A stretch of 64,000 nt of DNA from Elgaria multicarinata webbii (lineage: Eukaryota > Chordata > Lepidosauria > Squamata > Anguidae). The notes under the pieces are model-generated. The model worked only from the letters and a program-made list of their open reading frames with translations, had not been told where the DNA came from and did no database searches. The first letter of the stretch is position 1. Each line of letters begins with the position of its first letter. The stretch spans positions 29,151,501 to 29,215,500 of the forward strand of contig NC_086183.1 of NCBI RefSeq assembly GCF_023053635.1, given 5' to 3'. Shown in pieces: positions 40,001 to 50,769 of this stretch. A program made the position numbers and the translations under genes.

Positions 40001-42271
40001 CAGGTAAGGGGGCAGGGGGTAGAGGGGCTTACCTGCGTCCGTCGTGGTTCAGCGCTGGCTTCAACTGAGGCCTGGCCCTCAGTTGAAGCCGGCACTGGAC
40101 CGCGACGGAGGCAGGTAAGTGGGGGGAACTGGCTCCGCTGCCACAGCCCATGCAGCGACGGTGGCGGAGCCAGGTAAGGGGGCAGAGGAGAGGAGAGCTT
40201 ATTCGGCTCCCATTTTGTCCCCCCCTTCCCCACTTACCTGCCTCCGCCGTCTGCCGCGGAGGCAAGTATGTAGGGAAGGGGGGCAAAATCTCGATCCCGA
40301 TCTCGCTCCACAGAGTGGAGCGGGGGCGGGTCAGATCGACCCAAAGTGGTTCGGGCCCGATCCAAAAGTTCTGGATTGAGCCACAAAGCGGTTTGGGGGG
40401 GGGGGGGTCCGTGCACAGACCTTGTATCTACTGTATAACCTTCCCAGACCTCTATAACACCCTCCCCCTCCAACATGGGAGAATCTTTAGAATAGCCCAG
40501 GAGCTGTCCAAAATGATTCCCGCCCATTTGCTCAGAACTAGGGTGGCTATGGCAGGGAAATCTTACCTTTTTCTTTTTTCTTTAGGCCTGCTGGATTTCC
40601 CTGTTGCCCCTGGCTGGCTTGCATTAGCAAACCAGACCTGCATGCATTTTCAAAGACCTGCACACATTTTGACCATAATTTGGGCCAATTAAGGTCATTG
40701 CGGCGGTCTACTTCATTAGCATGAAGTGCACCGGCAATGAAGCACATTGTGGCTGCAGTTTGCTCAAATTAAGCAAACTGCAGCTGGGATTGTGCAATTT
40801 GCGTAAAACCCCCAGCCAGAAATCTGTGAATCTGCCCAGCTCAATGTGCATCAAGCCAGGCCAGTTTGCGGGTAAATGAGCTGAGGTCTGAGTGCTGAGC
40901 TGATGAAAGCTCAGTGAACTTCGCCCCACTGCCCCAGATGGATTCTTCCAACCAGTGCTGGGATGTTGGGGCGTTCCAACTTAGCAAAGGGGTTGCTCTG
41001 CCCCTGTGTCATTTTGTTGCTTAAGGGATGTGACCACGTTTTGCTTTCAATCTTCTGCCTCAGAGTCAGACTCAAAAATCCTGCTTGGCCCTTGTGGGTT
41101 GTGTGGATATGGTGACGCAGGCCTGTGTGAGGCTGAGGCGAACTAGAGGGTAAGCGTGGGCTGGTTACAAGCGACCTTTACCCCACGCCTGACTTTCAGG
41201 GTGATAAAATCTCCTCACCATTTAGCAGGAAGATACAAGGACCTGAATCCCTCTAGACTTTGGCTTTCTCTAGGGTCCCTCCGTCTTGAGAGATTTGAGG
41301 CCTGCGGGAATTAGGACGGCAAGGCCTAAATGCTGGAACAGGGGTAGACAATAGTGGGTTAATTAACACATTAACACATTTTCTTGGGCTTGGTGTGACG
41401 TGCTAAAAACTGTGCTTTCAAAGTGGTTGTTTAGTGTGTTGCGGCTTAAGACCTCAGCTCCTCTTTGTACTTTTTTTTGGAGAGGTTACTTGTCCTTTTC
41501 CATGGCTTCCATGGCAGCCATTTTGTGACGGTGCCCAAGACCGTTTTTCAAATTGCCTAAGGAGTCCATGGGTTGCCTGTGCTAGAGAACAATTGAGGTG
41601 ATGTTATTCTAACGGCCGCTGCCTGCTTCCTTATCCTCCACAGCGACCTTATCTCAGAGACCATGACGGAAGTGAATGTTTACAGCGATGCCTTGCGTTC
41701 CAAGGTAGCCCCCTATGCCCAGGATATGCAGGAACGCCTGTCGACCGAAGTGTCGGCCCTGTCAGAAAAACTGCGAGCCGACATGGAGGAGACCAAGGCC
41801 AAGGTGATTCAATACACCAATGACGCACGCGTAATGTTGGGCCATAATGTTGAAGCGGTGCACTCCCAGTTTAACCTGTTCATGCGCAAGATGAGGAAAC
41901 GCGTGAACAAGGACTCTGAAGAGTTGCGGCGAAAGTTGATTGAGTACACCGAGGAGGTGCGGGCCAGTGCCAATGAAAAAGTCGGTGCTGTGAGTCAGAG
42001 CCTCGACCCTTACATCTCCAGTATCCGTGAAAAGGGGCAGCAACGTTTCCAGGCCCTGCAGCAGGCTCTGGGAGAGCAAGGAAAACTGGTCCATGAGCAG
42101 CTCAGCAGTCGGGCTGAGGAGCTCCACGGCCATCTCCGCGAGAGAGCCGAGAATGTGAAGAGCTCTGTTGAGCAGGTTGTGGAAAAAATACAGCAGTGGT
42201 TCACCCCGGTGTTGGAGAATATCTCCTCCCAGATCCAGGCCCTGAAGGAGAAGTTCAACACGCAATCTTAA
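37012..42271 (+). CDS. APOE: Apolipoprotein E
   Basis: Coding exons 37012-37054, 38824-38974 and 41644-42271 join in frame into 273 residues (human 317). The signal peptide M-K-F-F-A-L-F-F-T-A-L-L-L-G-G-S-W-A is likely cut after Ala18. Residues 30-45 (K-W-E-D-A-M-E-S-F-W-N-Y) match the human W-E-L-A-L-G-R-F-W-D-Y helix. The receptor- and heparin-binding helix is at 146-162: R-K-M-R-K-R-V-N-K-D-S-E-E-L-R-R-K against human R-K-L-R-K-R-L-L-R-D-A-D-D-L-Q-K-R. Near the C-terminus W-F-T-P-V-L-E matches W-F-E-P-L-V-E. It is a secreted ligand on lipoproteins, taken up through LDL-receptor family members and heparan sulfate. Intron phases 1 and 2 equal those of mammals. The human C-terminal tail after the lipid-binding helix is mostly absent, and there is no Cys in the mature protein. 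Confidence 0.95.
37125..37220. repeat. Short foldback repeat (GATGTCAGTGG family) in APOE intron
   Basis: Left arm GTCAGTAGAGGCTGGTGACT; right arm contains its complement around GGAGCCGCCAGCCTTCACTG. Relatives are at 11866-11960, 38145-38180 and 42860-42975. Confidence 0.5.
37785..37985 (+). mobile_element. tRNA-derived SINE in APOE intron 2
   Basis: AGTGTGGTATAGTGGTTAGC (A-box-like), GGTTCAATCC near 37831 (B-box-like), GGGTGACTTTGGATCAGTCA body, then GGGGATAAAAATATAATAAA tail. Same family as 13915-14157. Confidence 0.75.
38185..38525 (+). repeat. Unnamed interspersed repeat, long copy in APOE intron 2
   Basis: Shares, in order, CACAATCAGCCCCTCCCCAG, CGATCACTAGCCGGTTTCTT, GAGGTTGAAATGCCTCTCCT, ACTGTAAGCTAAAATACGC and GAGAACGTCTCTGAAATAGA with 46990-47285 and, in part, with 58880-59010 and 61745-61985. 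Class unknown; long shared order argues for a single element. Confidence 0.5.
38824..38974 (+). CDS. APOE: APOE coding exon 2
   Basis: Acceptor CTTATCCATGCAG, donor GTGAGT. Encodes S-W-A-N-P-L-S-Q to S-Q-L-S-R-E-L-(D). The boundary after L-x-R-E-L is the same as in the two apo-like genes. Confidence 0.93.
39791..40423. mobile_element. GC-rich foldback DNA transposon (family A), copy 3, inside APOE intron 3
   Basis: 633 bp starting TAGGACTGTGCTCCGCTCTG and ending GTGCACAGACCTT. Flanks GTATCTGT and GTATCTAC agree at 6 of 8. It is rich in CpG and in GGTAAG/CTTACC pairs and contains inner tandem and inverted blocks (GGCTTCAACTGAG near 40059 with a complement near 40082). The open frames crossing it are products of its GC content. 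Confidence 0.75.
40432..41640. other. APOE intron 3, right part: unique non-coding DNA
   Basis: No repeat recognised and no further exon. Confidence 0.5.
41644..42271 (+). CDS. APOE: APOE coding exon 3 (receptor- and lipid-binding regions)
   Basis: Acceptor TTATCCTCCACAG. It completes the split Asp codon and encodes D-L-I-S-E-T-M to K-E-K-F-N-T-Q-S, TAA. It contains proline-punctuated helices (P-Y-A-Q-D-M-Q-E-R-L, P-Y-I-S-S-I-R-E-K) and the basic receptor-binding helix. Confidence 0.95.
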
Positions 42272-42693
42272 GGCCTAACCTGCACTCTCAGCAAGAAAAA
42301 TATGGCAGCCCTTGGTTTCCTTAGAAACCAAGATGGCCTCCAGAGCGGAGGCTCCTTGGTTGAACGGGCCTCGACGGTCACTGTCATGTACTAACCTCTC
42401 ACACTGCGCAGTGCACAGCCCTCACCCCGCTCCAATTCTACTTGGCCACAGCGCTGCCATTTTGGCTCCTTAACTTCCTACACGTTTTCTGCTGGCCAAC
42501 ACTTTCTAGGTCCCGCACTAATAACTGTTGCGCCTGTGAACCCCTGACAAGAAAGGCCTTTTACTGGTTCACTCGCCCCGCCCAAGCCATACCCCAAACT
42601 TCCCATTTTAACATTTCACACCCAGGAAACTTGTGCCATTCCTTTTGCCGTGATTTCTCGGCTTTACTGGTGTTTTCCGTTTTGATCCGTAAC

Positions 42694-42699
42694 AATAAA
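42694..42699 (+). terminator. APOE: APOE poly(A) signal (AATAAA)
   Basis: AATAAA 423 nt past the stop, followed by a T/C-rich and GT-rich stretch (TCTCTCTCTTTCATGTGATG). Confidence 0.8.
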
Positions 42700-42833
42700 A
42701 TGTACTTTGGATAGGACGGTCTCTCTCTTTCATGTGATGTCGTTTTGTGTCGGGTTAGTGTGACACACTACATATACATATAGGCTGTGCATCACCTTGG
42801 ATCTGAATCCCAAATCCAAGGCTCTGCACACAC

Positions 42834-42857
42834 TCACACACACACACACACACACCA
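42834..42857 (+). repeat. (CA)n microsatellite
   Basis: About 11 CA units downstream of APOE. Confidence 0.9.
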
Positions 42858-42978
42858 TATTGCTGGCCCTGATGTCAGTGGGGCAGTGAATCTGCTCTGC
42901 TTGGAGGGCTCCTTTAGAGTTCTGACTGGTTCTGGCTGAAACCCAGAGTGGATTCACACACACCCCACACAGACGTCA
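42858..42978. repeat. GATGTCAGTGG-family repeat
   Basis: GATGTCAGTGGGGCAGTGAA, TCTGCTCTGCTTGGAGGGCT and GGCTGAAACCCAGAGTGGAT occur also at 11890-11960, and AGGGCTCCTTTAGAGTTCTG again near 59320. Confidence 0.45.
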
Positions 42979-43172
42979 GAACCACAAACCTCTACTGCTC
43001 AAGACCCAGACCAAAAAATAATACTCTGGGAAATGCATACTGAATTGTAGCCCCTGACTGAATGAGATAGGATGGAAGATAAAAGAAAAAGCAAGTTAGT
43101 CTGTTTTCTTCTGGTCTGGCAGGAGATGGGGTATTTGCTCTCTCTGGTCTACTTATAAGGCTGCCAACTGTA

Positions 43173-43173
<1 letters not shown>

Positions 43174-43231
<58 letters not shown>
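43174..43231 (+). repeat. (AAT)n run
   Basis: About 19 AAT units at the 3' end of the adjoining minus-strand L2-like LINE. Confidence 0.95.
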
Positions 43232-43233
<2 letters not shown>

Positions 43234-43810
43234 TATTATTATTTGTTACCCGCTTCTCCCTCTGGATCGGGGAGGGTTACAACATAAATGCAAATGCCAT
43301 AAAATACATATAATTAAAATATTTAAAACTAATACATTATTAAAAGCAGCACATTATTAAAAGGCATCTTAAAATTCAACTAGGTAGGCCTGCCAGAAGA
43401 GATCAGTCCTTATCGCTTTCTTAAAATCCGGAAGACTGTTAAGTTGATGAATCTCTCCCGGCAGGCCATTCCATAATCTGGGAGCGGAAGAGGAAAAGGT
43501 CCACTGGGTAATACCTGTCAGCCTTGTTTTGGCAGACTGGAGTAAGTTCTCCCCAGAGGACCTGAGTGTGTGGGGCGGATTGTACGGGAGAAGGCGATCC
43601 CGCAGGTAGCCTGGACCCAAACCATGTAGGGCTTTAAAGGTGACAACCAACACTTTATACTTTGCCCGGAAACTAATTGGCAGCCAGTGAAGAGGGCTAG
43701 CCGGGGCCGGAGGGGGGCGGGGGAGCAAATCTGGGGCAGATCAGTTTCGCCTCTGGGGAAAGCTGGTGTTGTGAGAACACCCCTCACAGTTTTGCTTTGC
43801 TCTTGAAGGG
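43232..43810 (-). mobile_element. L2-like LINE, 3' end with ORF2 C-terminus
   Basis: The minus-strand frame at 43369-43728 reads P-L-H-W-L-P-I-S-F-R-A-K-Y-K-V, T-F-K-A-L-H-G-L-G-P-G-Y-L, then F-S-S-S-A-P-R-L-W-N-G-L-P and F-K-K-A-I-R-T-D-L-F. These are diagnostic of the L2 ORF2 C-terminus. 5'-truncated. Confidence 0.88.
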
Positions 43811-45150
43811 AAACTATGGAGGAACCGTACACATCTTCCTTGCATTCTTATATTCACATGTGCTAGAAACAGTGCGCTGGGGCTGATCCCCACAACCAGT
43901 TTCACCAGACTCCGTGTGTTGGTAGCACCGTTGTAAGCAGAAACAAGAAAGAATCTGGTAGCACTTCAAAGACTACGACATATACTATCGTATACACTAG
44001 ACCAATTATGCTGACTTCAATTTATTTATTTATTTAAAACTTGCAGCTTTACTTCAAAATATACGTTCAGGCCACCAGGCCACATTTCTGCCTTTTACAT
44101 ACCCAAAATCCTGGGAACTAGCCCAGATTAAAACCAAAAATCATAGTCAGCCTCATTTATTAATGGCTGCCCTTCCTTTGACGGACCCATTTTCACAGAT
44201 AATTAAGCAACAGTGACGGCTACAGCGTGTTCTCTGGCAACCCAAGATGGCTTCCGTTCCCTTGGGAATGTTCCTCCTTCAGTGATTACCAACGATGACA
44301 CATTATTTGCTCAGATGTTAATATGGGAAGACGCTGTTTATGCTTTCTCCATATCTGCTTGTAGAAGGCAGTGATCCCAAAAAACCCTTCCTCTGTTCCT
44401 TCCCTTCAGATGGAAGCGAATGGAACAAACAGCCAAATGAACAAACTCCCACACGGATCCCCAGGCTCAATCATGCATCCCGCAGACCAAAACTGAGGGG
44501 TGCTTCAGTTTGCACCGTGGCCTTTGGGGCATCTGGAAGAATTTGAAGCTGTTCTGGAGAGGCCGGGGGGCAGGGGCGGGTTAGAGAAACATGGAACTCA
44601 TTGATATTGGTCCAACAGATCTCACAAATCTCGACTTGTGAGATCTGGCAGCAGCCCTGGAGAGAACTTGCAGAGGCCACATGTGAGCCCACTTGAGGCC
44701 TAGTCATACAAGGTGCTAAAGCAGGATGTCTCACGCCTTGCATTTAAAATGACAAGTCTTTGAGAGGCTGAGAGAGGCTGGTGGAGGAACCCTCCACAGT
44801 TGGGACCATGTGGCTCAAACCAAAGGCCTAGCAAGTCCAACATTCTGTTCACGCAGCAGCTAACCAAATGTTTGTGGGAAGCCCACAAGGAGGACATCAG
44901 TGCAAGAGTCATGTTACCGAAATCGGTTTTGGAGTATCCTGAGTTGCCTTTGAGGCAGTAATTCAACAGGTGAAGCATTTTCCAGCAAGAAGATGCAGCG
45001 AGGTGTGTGCGTCTGTGTGTGGGGAATCTTACTCCCTGCTGAAGTTCATCATGCCGCTTAATGCCGGGGAAAAGCACAGGAGCTGTGCCCAGAGGAAAAG
45101 ATGACAATCCCAGTTTCATCAGGGCTACCTCTGCCTCTTTGCATTTGAGC
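43811..45150. other. Unique non-coding DNA
   Basis: No gene seen. A T-rich LINE-like tail is at 44019-44050 and a small hairpin (AGATCTCACAA ... TTGTGAGATCT) near 44618-44648. Confidence 0.4.
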
Positions 45151-45151
45151 T

Positions 45152-45506
45152 GGGGGGATTCCACACGTCGTACTGAGGCTGCTTCCATGCGGCCCCAGTG
45201 TGACCCCAAAGCGATCGTGTAACTTGCCTGGAGAAGCGACGAGGAAGAGGCGTCCTTGCGGCCGCCGCCGCCACCACCGCCACCCACCTACCTCCGACCC
45301 AGCCGGGTCGGAGAGCTCGGCGGAAGACCCCGCCTTCTTCCGCTGAGCTCTCCGTCCCGGCCGGCGAGGAAGTAGGTGGGTGGTGGCAGCGGCAGCCCCA
45401 AGGACACCTCTTCCTCGTCGCTTCTCCAGGCAAGTTACGGGGTCGCACTGGGGCCGCACTGGGGCCTCATGGAAGCAGCCTCAGTACGACGTGTAGAATC
45501 CCCCCC
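45152..45506. mobile_element. Long GC-rich foldback, single copy
   Basis: 355 bp. The left arm GGGGGGATTCCACACGTCGT continues through ACTGAGGCTGCTTCCATG and GAGAAGCGACGAGGAAGAGG; the right arm is its complement over about 100 bp with few mismatches. Inner arms around CTCCGACCCAGCC and GAGCTCTCCG also pair. No clear target duplication and no second copy in this window. Confidence 0.75.
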
Positions 45507-46825
45507 TGTTCTGGGAAATGGTTTCTGCACCCCACACCTTGGACCGGGGGTGGGAGCTGCCTGCCAGCCTTGTTCATGTTGAGGCATAACCTTCATGGTC
45601 TCCCTCTCCTTTTTGTCTAACTTCTGCCTAACTTGACGCTAACCATTATCTTGTCAATTTCAGCAGCAGAGTTGCTGCTGGCTGCATCTGCCACACACCT
45701 GTTCCTCCCCAAAGGATTTGTAAAAAGACCCTGTGTCTTATCCTCCAATGTTTTGCAGTTTAAAGTAATGGCAGCTTTGTCAATGCCCCTTGCCTCATCA
45801 TCATACCAAGACTCACTGGCGAAGACCTCATCCACTCCCATCATCATTAAGAACAGAAAAGCCCTGCTGGATCAGGCCAAGTTCCATCTAATCCAGACTT
45901 CTGGTCATTACTTGCACATTGCTGATGGTTCTCCTTTGCCTCCTATATTCACTTTTACTCTGCAACAGCCTGTCATCTATTGACAGTTGTTTGCTTTTTG
46001 GGTAAATGATATACTTTGGATTGAAAGGTGGGCGGGGGACCATGGAATTACCCTATTATAGCAATCCTTGTGGTGCCTGAAACAACAGGTTGCATGGGAC
46101 TTGAATGCTCATGCATGTTCATTGATTGGTATTGATCCACTTCTCTGCCCTCCTCATCCTTTTTTCCTTGCGTGCCTTGTCTTTGTCAATTGTAAGCCTG
46201 CAGGCACAGACTGTCTGTGAAAACCTTTCCAGGATCCTTTTTGGCTGCGGAGTGGGCTAAAGATCCTTTAAATAAATAATAAATAAGAGGAGCTTATGTT
46301 TCAAAGCTGTGATTCAGAGGCATATGAAGATGCGGTGGAACAGCTTCCAGATTCAGGCAGCAGTGCATCCTTTAAGAGCAGGGTTTTCTTTGGGAAGCGC
46401 TGCTGAAACAGCCGTGCCAATATGCAGTGTACTTAGGGAGAAATACGTTCTTTTTTTTTTTAAAGGCATGTTACTTCTTTGTGAGCTGAAAAACAAGTCC
46501 TTTGGGTGAACCCTCCCAAATTGCTTGATCTAAATGAGGGAAACAAGTTCAAACAAGGAGCAGCAAAGTGTTTCAAACAGATGCTGTGCGCAGATTGTGC
46601 AATAACAGGACATGAAGTGATAGGGATAACTAAAGAGGCTTCTCCTGGTTCTTCTTGGATTGTGTGATGTAAGTCCATCTGGCCAAACACAACTCCTCGG
46701 CCAGGCGTTGGACAACCAGTTTCATGCTCCCAAGAAGAGCATTAACGAGAAAGAGGCGACCTTGATGACTTAGCAGGCATGGCTGCACTCAGCTTTGTCC
46801 AGGGATGCTGAATTTCAGGTCTGCA
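45507..46825. other. Unique non-coding DNA
   Basis: A 60-bp CR1-like piece (AAAGCCCTGCTGGATCAGGC) lies near 45858. Otherwise no gene or repeat recognised. Confidence 0.4.
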
Positions 46826-46829
46826 AGAC

Positions 46830-46975
46830 TGGGGTGACCCTATGGAAAGGAGGACCGGGCTCCTGAATCTTTAACAGTTGCATAGAAAAGGGAATTTCAG
46901 CAGGTGTCATCTGTAAGCATGCACCACCTGATGAAATTATTCCCTCTTCATCACAACAGTGAAAGCTGCAGAAGT
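46830..46975. mobile_element. TAGGGTGACC foldback (family C), half copy
   Basis: TGGGGTGACCCTATGGAAAG, GGAATTTCAGCAGGTGTCAT, CCTCTTCATCACAACAGTGA; ends at the palindrome centre. Confidence 0.65.
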
Positions 46976-46989
46976 GTCTGGCACTTGTT

Positions 46990-47285
46990 GGGTCCCAATC
47001 CGGGTCTTCTTCTCCTAGCTCCGCCCCTTTCCCCCCAGCTAGTGACCGTTCAGTGGTTTCTCAGCTTTTGTGCATTCGCTGCCCTCCCCGCCTCCATTTC
47101 AAAAGTTTGAACGGCCTCTCCTAAGGTTTCGTTACTCGCAGTAAGAGCTTGATGCTAAAATGCGCAGGTGTTGGGGGCATTTTGGCCTGATCTCAGTTTG
47201 CTCTTGGCCTTGTCCTCCACTGAAATGTGCCTCCCCAAGAGCGTCTCTGAAATGCAATTCAGGCCTTGGGCCGAAAGAGGTTGAA
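46990..47285 (+). repeat. Unnamed interspersed repeat, long copy
   Basis: Same order of blocks as 38185-38525, including GAACGGCCTCTCCTAAGG and GAGCGTCTCTGAAATGCAAT. Confidence 0.5.
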
Positions 47286-47546
47286 CATGACCCCTGGAAG
47301 AGTGAGTCACAACCACTCACACAGGCCTGGGGGTCTCTCTGCAGGTGGAGAAAACCCCACAGTGGCTGTGGATCTGGGCCCTGTGAGTGAAAGGATGCAG
47401 GCGTACTTTCCTAGCTACTGTAGGGCTTCCGTACGATGCTCTGATTTGAAAAAGTCGGGTATGTACTCCGAATTTTTCAAAGGGAGTGACGTCAACATGG
47501 GGCTTCCACTATGTAATGTCGCTCCATGGCCAACCCAGGGGTGGAG

Positions 47547-47586
47547 CCTGGTGGAAGGTGACCACGATTGGTCACCTTCCACCAGG
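47547..47586. repeat. Perfect 18-bp hairpin with CGAT loop
   Basis: CCTGGTGGAAGGTGACCA, loop CGAT, then its exact complement. Confidence 0.85.
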
Positions 47587-47859
47587 TAAGGCTCCGGGAC
47601 CCACCTTGGCATTGAGATTACCTGCCTCCGCTCCGGGAGAGGTAAAATGCAGGGTTGAGAAGAGAGTGCTGGGAAGAGAGTCTCCTGGGCTCCCACAGGG
47701 AGCTTTATCACACCAGCATTATACTGTGCAATCACTGCGAATTGCGTGCAAAGGACTCCGGAGTTTTCCAGCTTATAATCTGCTTTGACTGTGAAGCACT
47801 CCCATGCATCCGGCTTTAATTGTGCTATAAAGCCAAAAGACCCGACCTATTTTGGTACT

Positions 47860-48150
47860 ACTTTTGGAGCGAATCATTTGTTGTTTTCCGAGCGGCCACT
47901 GGGGGCGCAGGAGCAGGATTTGATGTGTGCAAAGGAAAAATTAAACAAATGCTTACATCTGCGTAAGTTTTAAAGATAAAGACATCAAAACTGGCACAGT
48001 AATAGATATTAAGGAGAGCTTTAAGCATACCAAATTTGAATTAGATTGGGTCATCCGTTGATTTTTTTAATGATTTTTTTTTTTTACATTTCCCTCCTTA
48101 AACCCTTTTCCTGGTATGCAAAGGATCTTAGGAGTGCTGCCGCCCGGGGT
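47860..48150. repeat. Possible old DNA transposon segment
   Basis: Contains GAGCGGCCACTGGGGGCGCA, then AAAGATAAAGACATCAAAAC, GGCACAGTAATAGATATTAA and TTAGATTGGGTCATCCGTTG. It reads like an ancient interspersed repeat, but I cannot name it and it is single-copy here. Confidence 0.3.
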
Positions 48151-48249
48151 GTGATTTAGCTAACAACAACAACAACAACAGCTTTGCGCTGTAGGGGATA
48201 ATTCGAGGGAAACAGGTATGTGGGATGAAGCCTTTAGCAGCACAACTAC

Positions 48250-48540
48250 AACAACATATTTATTTCTTACCCGCCTCTCCCTCAGGATCGAGGCAAGCAA
48301 CAACATTAAATACAACAACACAATACATAAAACTGGTTTAAAAGAGCACATAAAACCGATACAATATTAAAATAATCACAGCATCTTAAAATTCTTAGGT
48401 TTAAAATTCGTCTGGGTAGGCCTGCCGGAAGAGACTAGTCTTTAAGACTAGTCTCTTAAACTTGGAGAGAGCATTAAGCTGACGAATCTCCTCCATTCCT
48501 CAGTCTGGGGGCGGCAGAAAATGAGGCCTTTGTCATTTCT
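48250..48540 (-). mobile_element. L2-like LINE 3' end
   Basis: TTTATTTCTTACCCGCCTCT, GATCGAGGCAAGCAACAACA, then GGTAGGCCTGCCGGAAGAGA: same as the tail and start of 43232-43420. Contains the palindrome GAGACTAGTCTTTAAGACTA at 48431-48455. Confidence 0.75.
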
Positions 48541-48649
48541 CCAGACTTCTTTGGAACCTAAAGTTATGTTTTCCTCTGCACATGCCAACTTTTGGTTCTG
48601 GTTTTGTTTTTGTTTTTAATAGCCGTCCGCCTACGCCTTTAACAGGAGT

Positions 48650-49211
48650 CTTCCAAATCGCGTGAGGTACTGGTTCCTCTCTATTCGGCCCTGCTTAGGC
48701 CTCATCTAGAGTATTGCGTCCAGTTCTGGGCTCCACAATTCAAGAAGGACGCAGACAAGCTGGAGCGTGTTCAGAGGAGGACAACCAGGATGATCAGGGG
48801 TCTGGAAAGAAACAAAGCCCTATGAAGAGAGACTGAAAGAACTGGGCAGGTTTAGCCTGGAGAAGAGAAGATTGAGGGGAGACAGGATAGCACTTTTCAA
48901 ATACTTGAAAGGTTGTCACACAGAGGAGGGCCAGGATCTCTTCTCGATCCTCCCAGAGTGCAGGACACAGAATAACGGGTTCAAGTTAAAGGAAGCCAGA
49001 TTCCAGCTGGACATCAGGAAAAACTTCCTGACTGTTAGAGCCGTATGACAATGGAACCAGTTACCTAGGGAGGTTGTGTGCTCTCCCACACTAGAGGCCT
49101 TCAAGAGGCAGCTGTCAGAGATGCTTTAGGGTGGATTCCTGCATTGAGCAGGGGGTTGGACTCGATGGCCTTATAGGCCCCTTCCAACTCTACTATTCTA
49201 TGGTTCTATGA
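48650..49211 (+). mobile_element. CR1-type LINE, 3' end with ORF2 C-terminus remnant
   Basis: Plus-strand copy of the 18949-19545 subfamily, from GTGAGGTACTGGTTCCTCTC to ACTCTACTATTCTATGGTTC. Nucleotide similarity is high. Confidence 0.88.
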
Positions 49212-50650
49212 CCTGTAGCTGTTTTGGAGGTGGAACTGTTTCTGGTATGGAGCTAAATGGATGGTAAATGCTCCCATTACCCCATAATTCCTGTTCAAAG
49301 CCAAGACAGAGGGCTGTAAAAGTAGCACGCTTCATGCATGCAGGTGTGTCAACTGCCAGCAGCCAACGTTGTGTGTGTCTGCACTGAGCATCCAGAACTT
49401 TGTTCCGTGAGCCAAACCAGACCGTAGAGACGGTGGTGACTCAGTTACAAGCTGTCTCCAAGCTGTTGCTGCCTGTGGGCTGTTGGATGGGCTGTTTCTT
49501 TGGAAAGTGATGATGCTGCGTTTTCCAGAGGAGAGTTTTTGTTTTGCCAGGCTTCTTTCCCCCCCATTAGTGATTCAGCTGGTGTGTTTTTTGCAGGGAG
49601 GAGAGAAGAGAGGGCAGCTTTTAGAACACCAAACAGAAAACGCGAGAAAAAACTGCAAAAATAAGTTTGGTTTGTTTTGTTTTTTTTAAAAAAAAGTAAA
49701 AGGAGCCGGAAGTAAATAAATATTGTTTAAAAATTATGAAGGAGGGAGGCGGAAAGGACACAAGGGGAAAAAAGACACAAAAAGGAAGAAGTACAATCAA
49801 TTAACCTGTGCAGCCCTTATGCAAAATATTCTACAATATACTATACTAAAAATTCAGTTATATATTGGAAATGTTCATGATCCAAAACCAGGCTGTGGTG
49901 TATTTTCATGGGCAGAGCAATCCAGGGCTGATGAAAACCATTTTGATGCCTAAACAGGATGGCTGCTGTTGCCATTCCATGTACAAGAAGTGACTGGACT
50001 GGGACCTGCTGATGGACCTGTGTCCTCCACCACACCTGAAGGCAGCAAGCTGACTTATGGAGCACAAGGCAGGCCCAGGGCAGGCAGCTTGGTGAATCGC
50101 TTGTATTCCCAACACCTTGCTGCCGCCTCCCAGCATGTGCTGCCTGAAGCACCTGCCTCCCTTTGCCTAATGGTTGGGCCACCCTTGGAGAAATCCTAAG
50201 TCCCTGAGGTGTGGGGGGAGATCCCCAATGGAACCATTGCTGCCTCCAGAGCCTTGCCTTTTCACAGCAAGTGAGGGCATTTATAAAAATAACAGCAACC
50301 CTTTCCCCTGCCATTGAAAACAAAGGGAGGGGATTCATTATGCCATCTCAAAGGCTGGCATTGTTCAGGGGGGGGGCTCAGGAGAACAAGGGGGCTTCGA
50401 ATCCTGCAGATCAATGGGCTCCCCCAACATGCCCCCGGAACAGCCCATTCTGGCCTTCACTGGCCGTGGAACAGTGCAGGCAGATCAGCAAGGGCACTCC
50501 AGCTTTCCACTGCCCCACTAGAGAGGCCTCCTCCCAGCAACCTCCTTCTCCATCCACGGAGAAGGAGCTCCAAAGCATCCCACAGCCCCTCAGCCCCCCC
50601 CCTCCCAGGGAGCACAGGGTGGTTCTCTTAAGAGGTTTTGCACCCTGGAC
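49212..50650. other. Unique non-coding DNA
   Basis: Two long open frames (49841-50338 minus, 50211-50891 plus) overlap on opposite strands. Neither shows splice support or a recognisable domain. Confidence 0.4.
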
Positions 50651-50654
50651 CTCT

Positions 50655-50730
50655 GCATTTCATTCCATTTATTTCATTTCTATCCTGCTCCAGAGCCGAG
50701 GCTTTCTGGGCGGTTCACAGCAATTCAGAA
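50655..50730 (-). mobile_element. LINE 3' tail (L2-like), short fragment
   Basis: CCATTTATTTCATTTCTATC, then GAGCCGAGGCTTTCTGGGCG. Confidence 0.5.
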
Positions 50731-50769
50731 GAAATACGAGAACGGGGTTATACAACGGGGTTATGCAAC

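Noticed and set aside
39441-40692. Several overlapping open frames of 70-180 codons in APOE intron 3
   Set aside because: Caused by the GC-rich foldback; absent outside it and on both strands at once.
43369-43728. 119-codon minus-strand frame with strong protein-like pattern
   Set aside because: It is the ORF2 C-terminus of an L2-like LINE, not a host gene.
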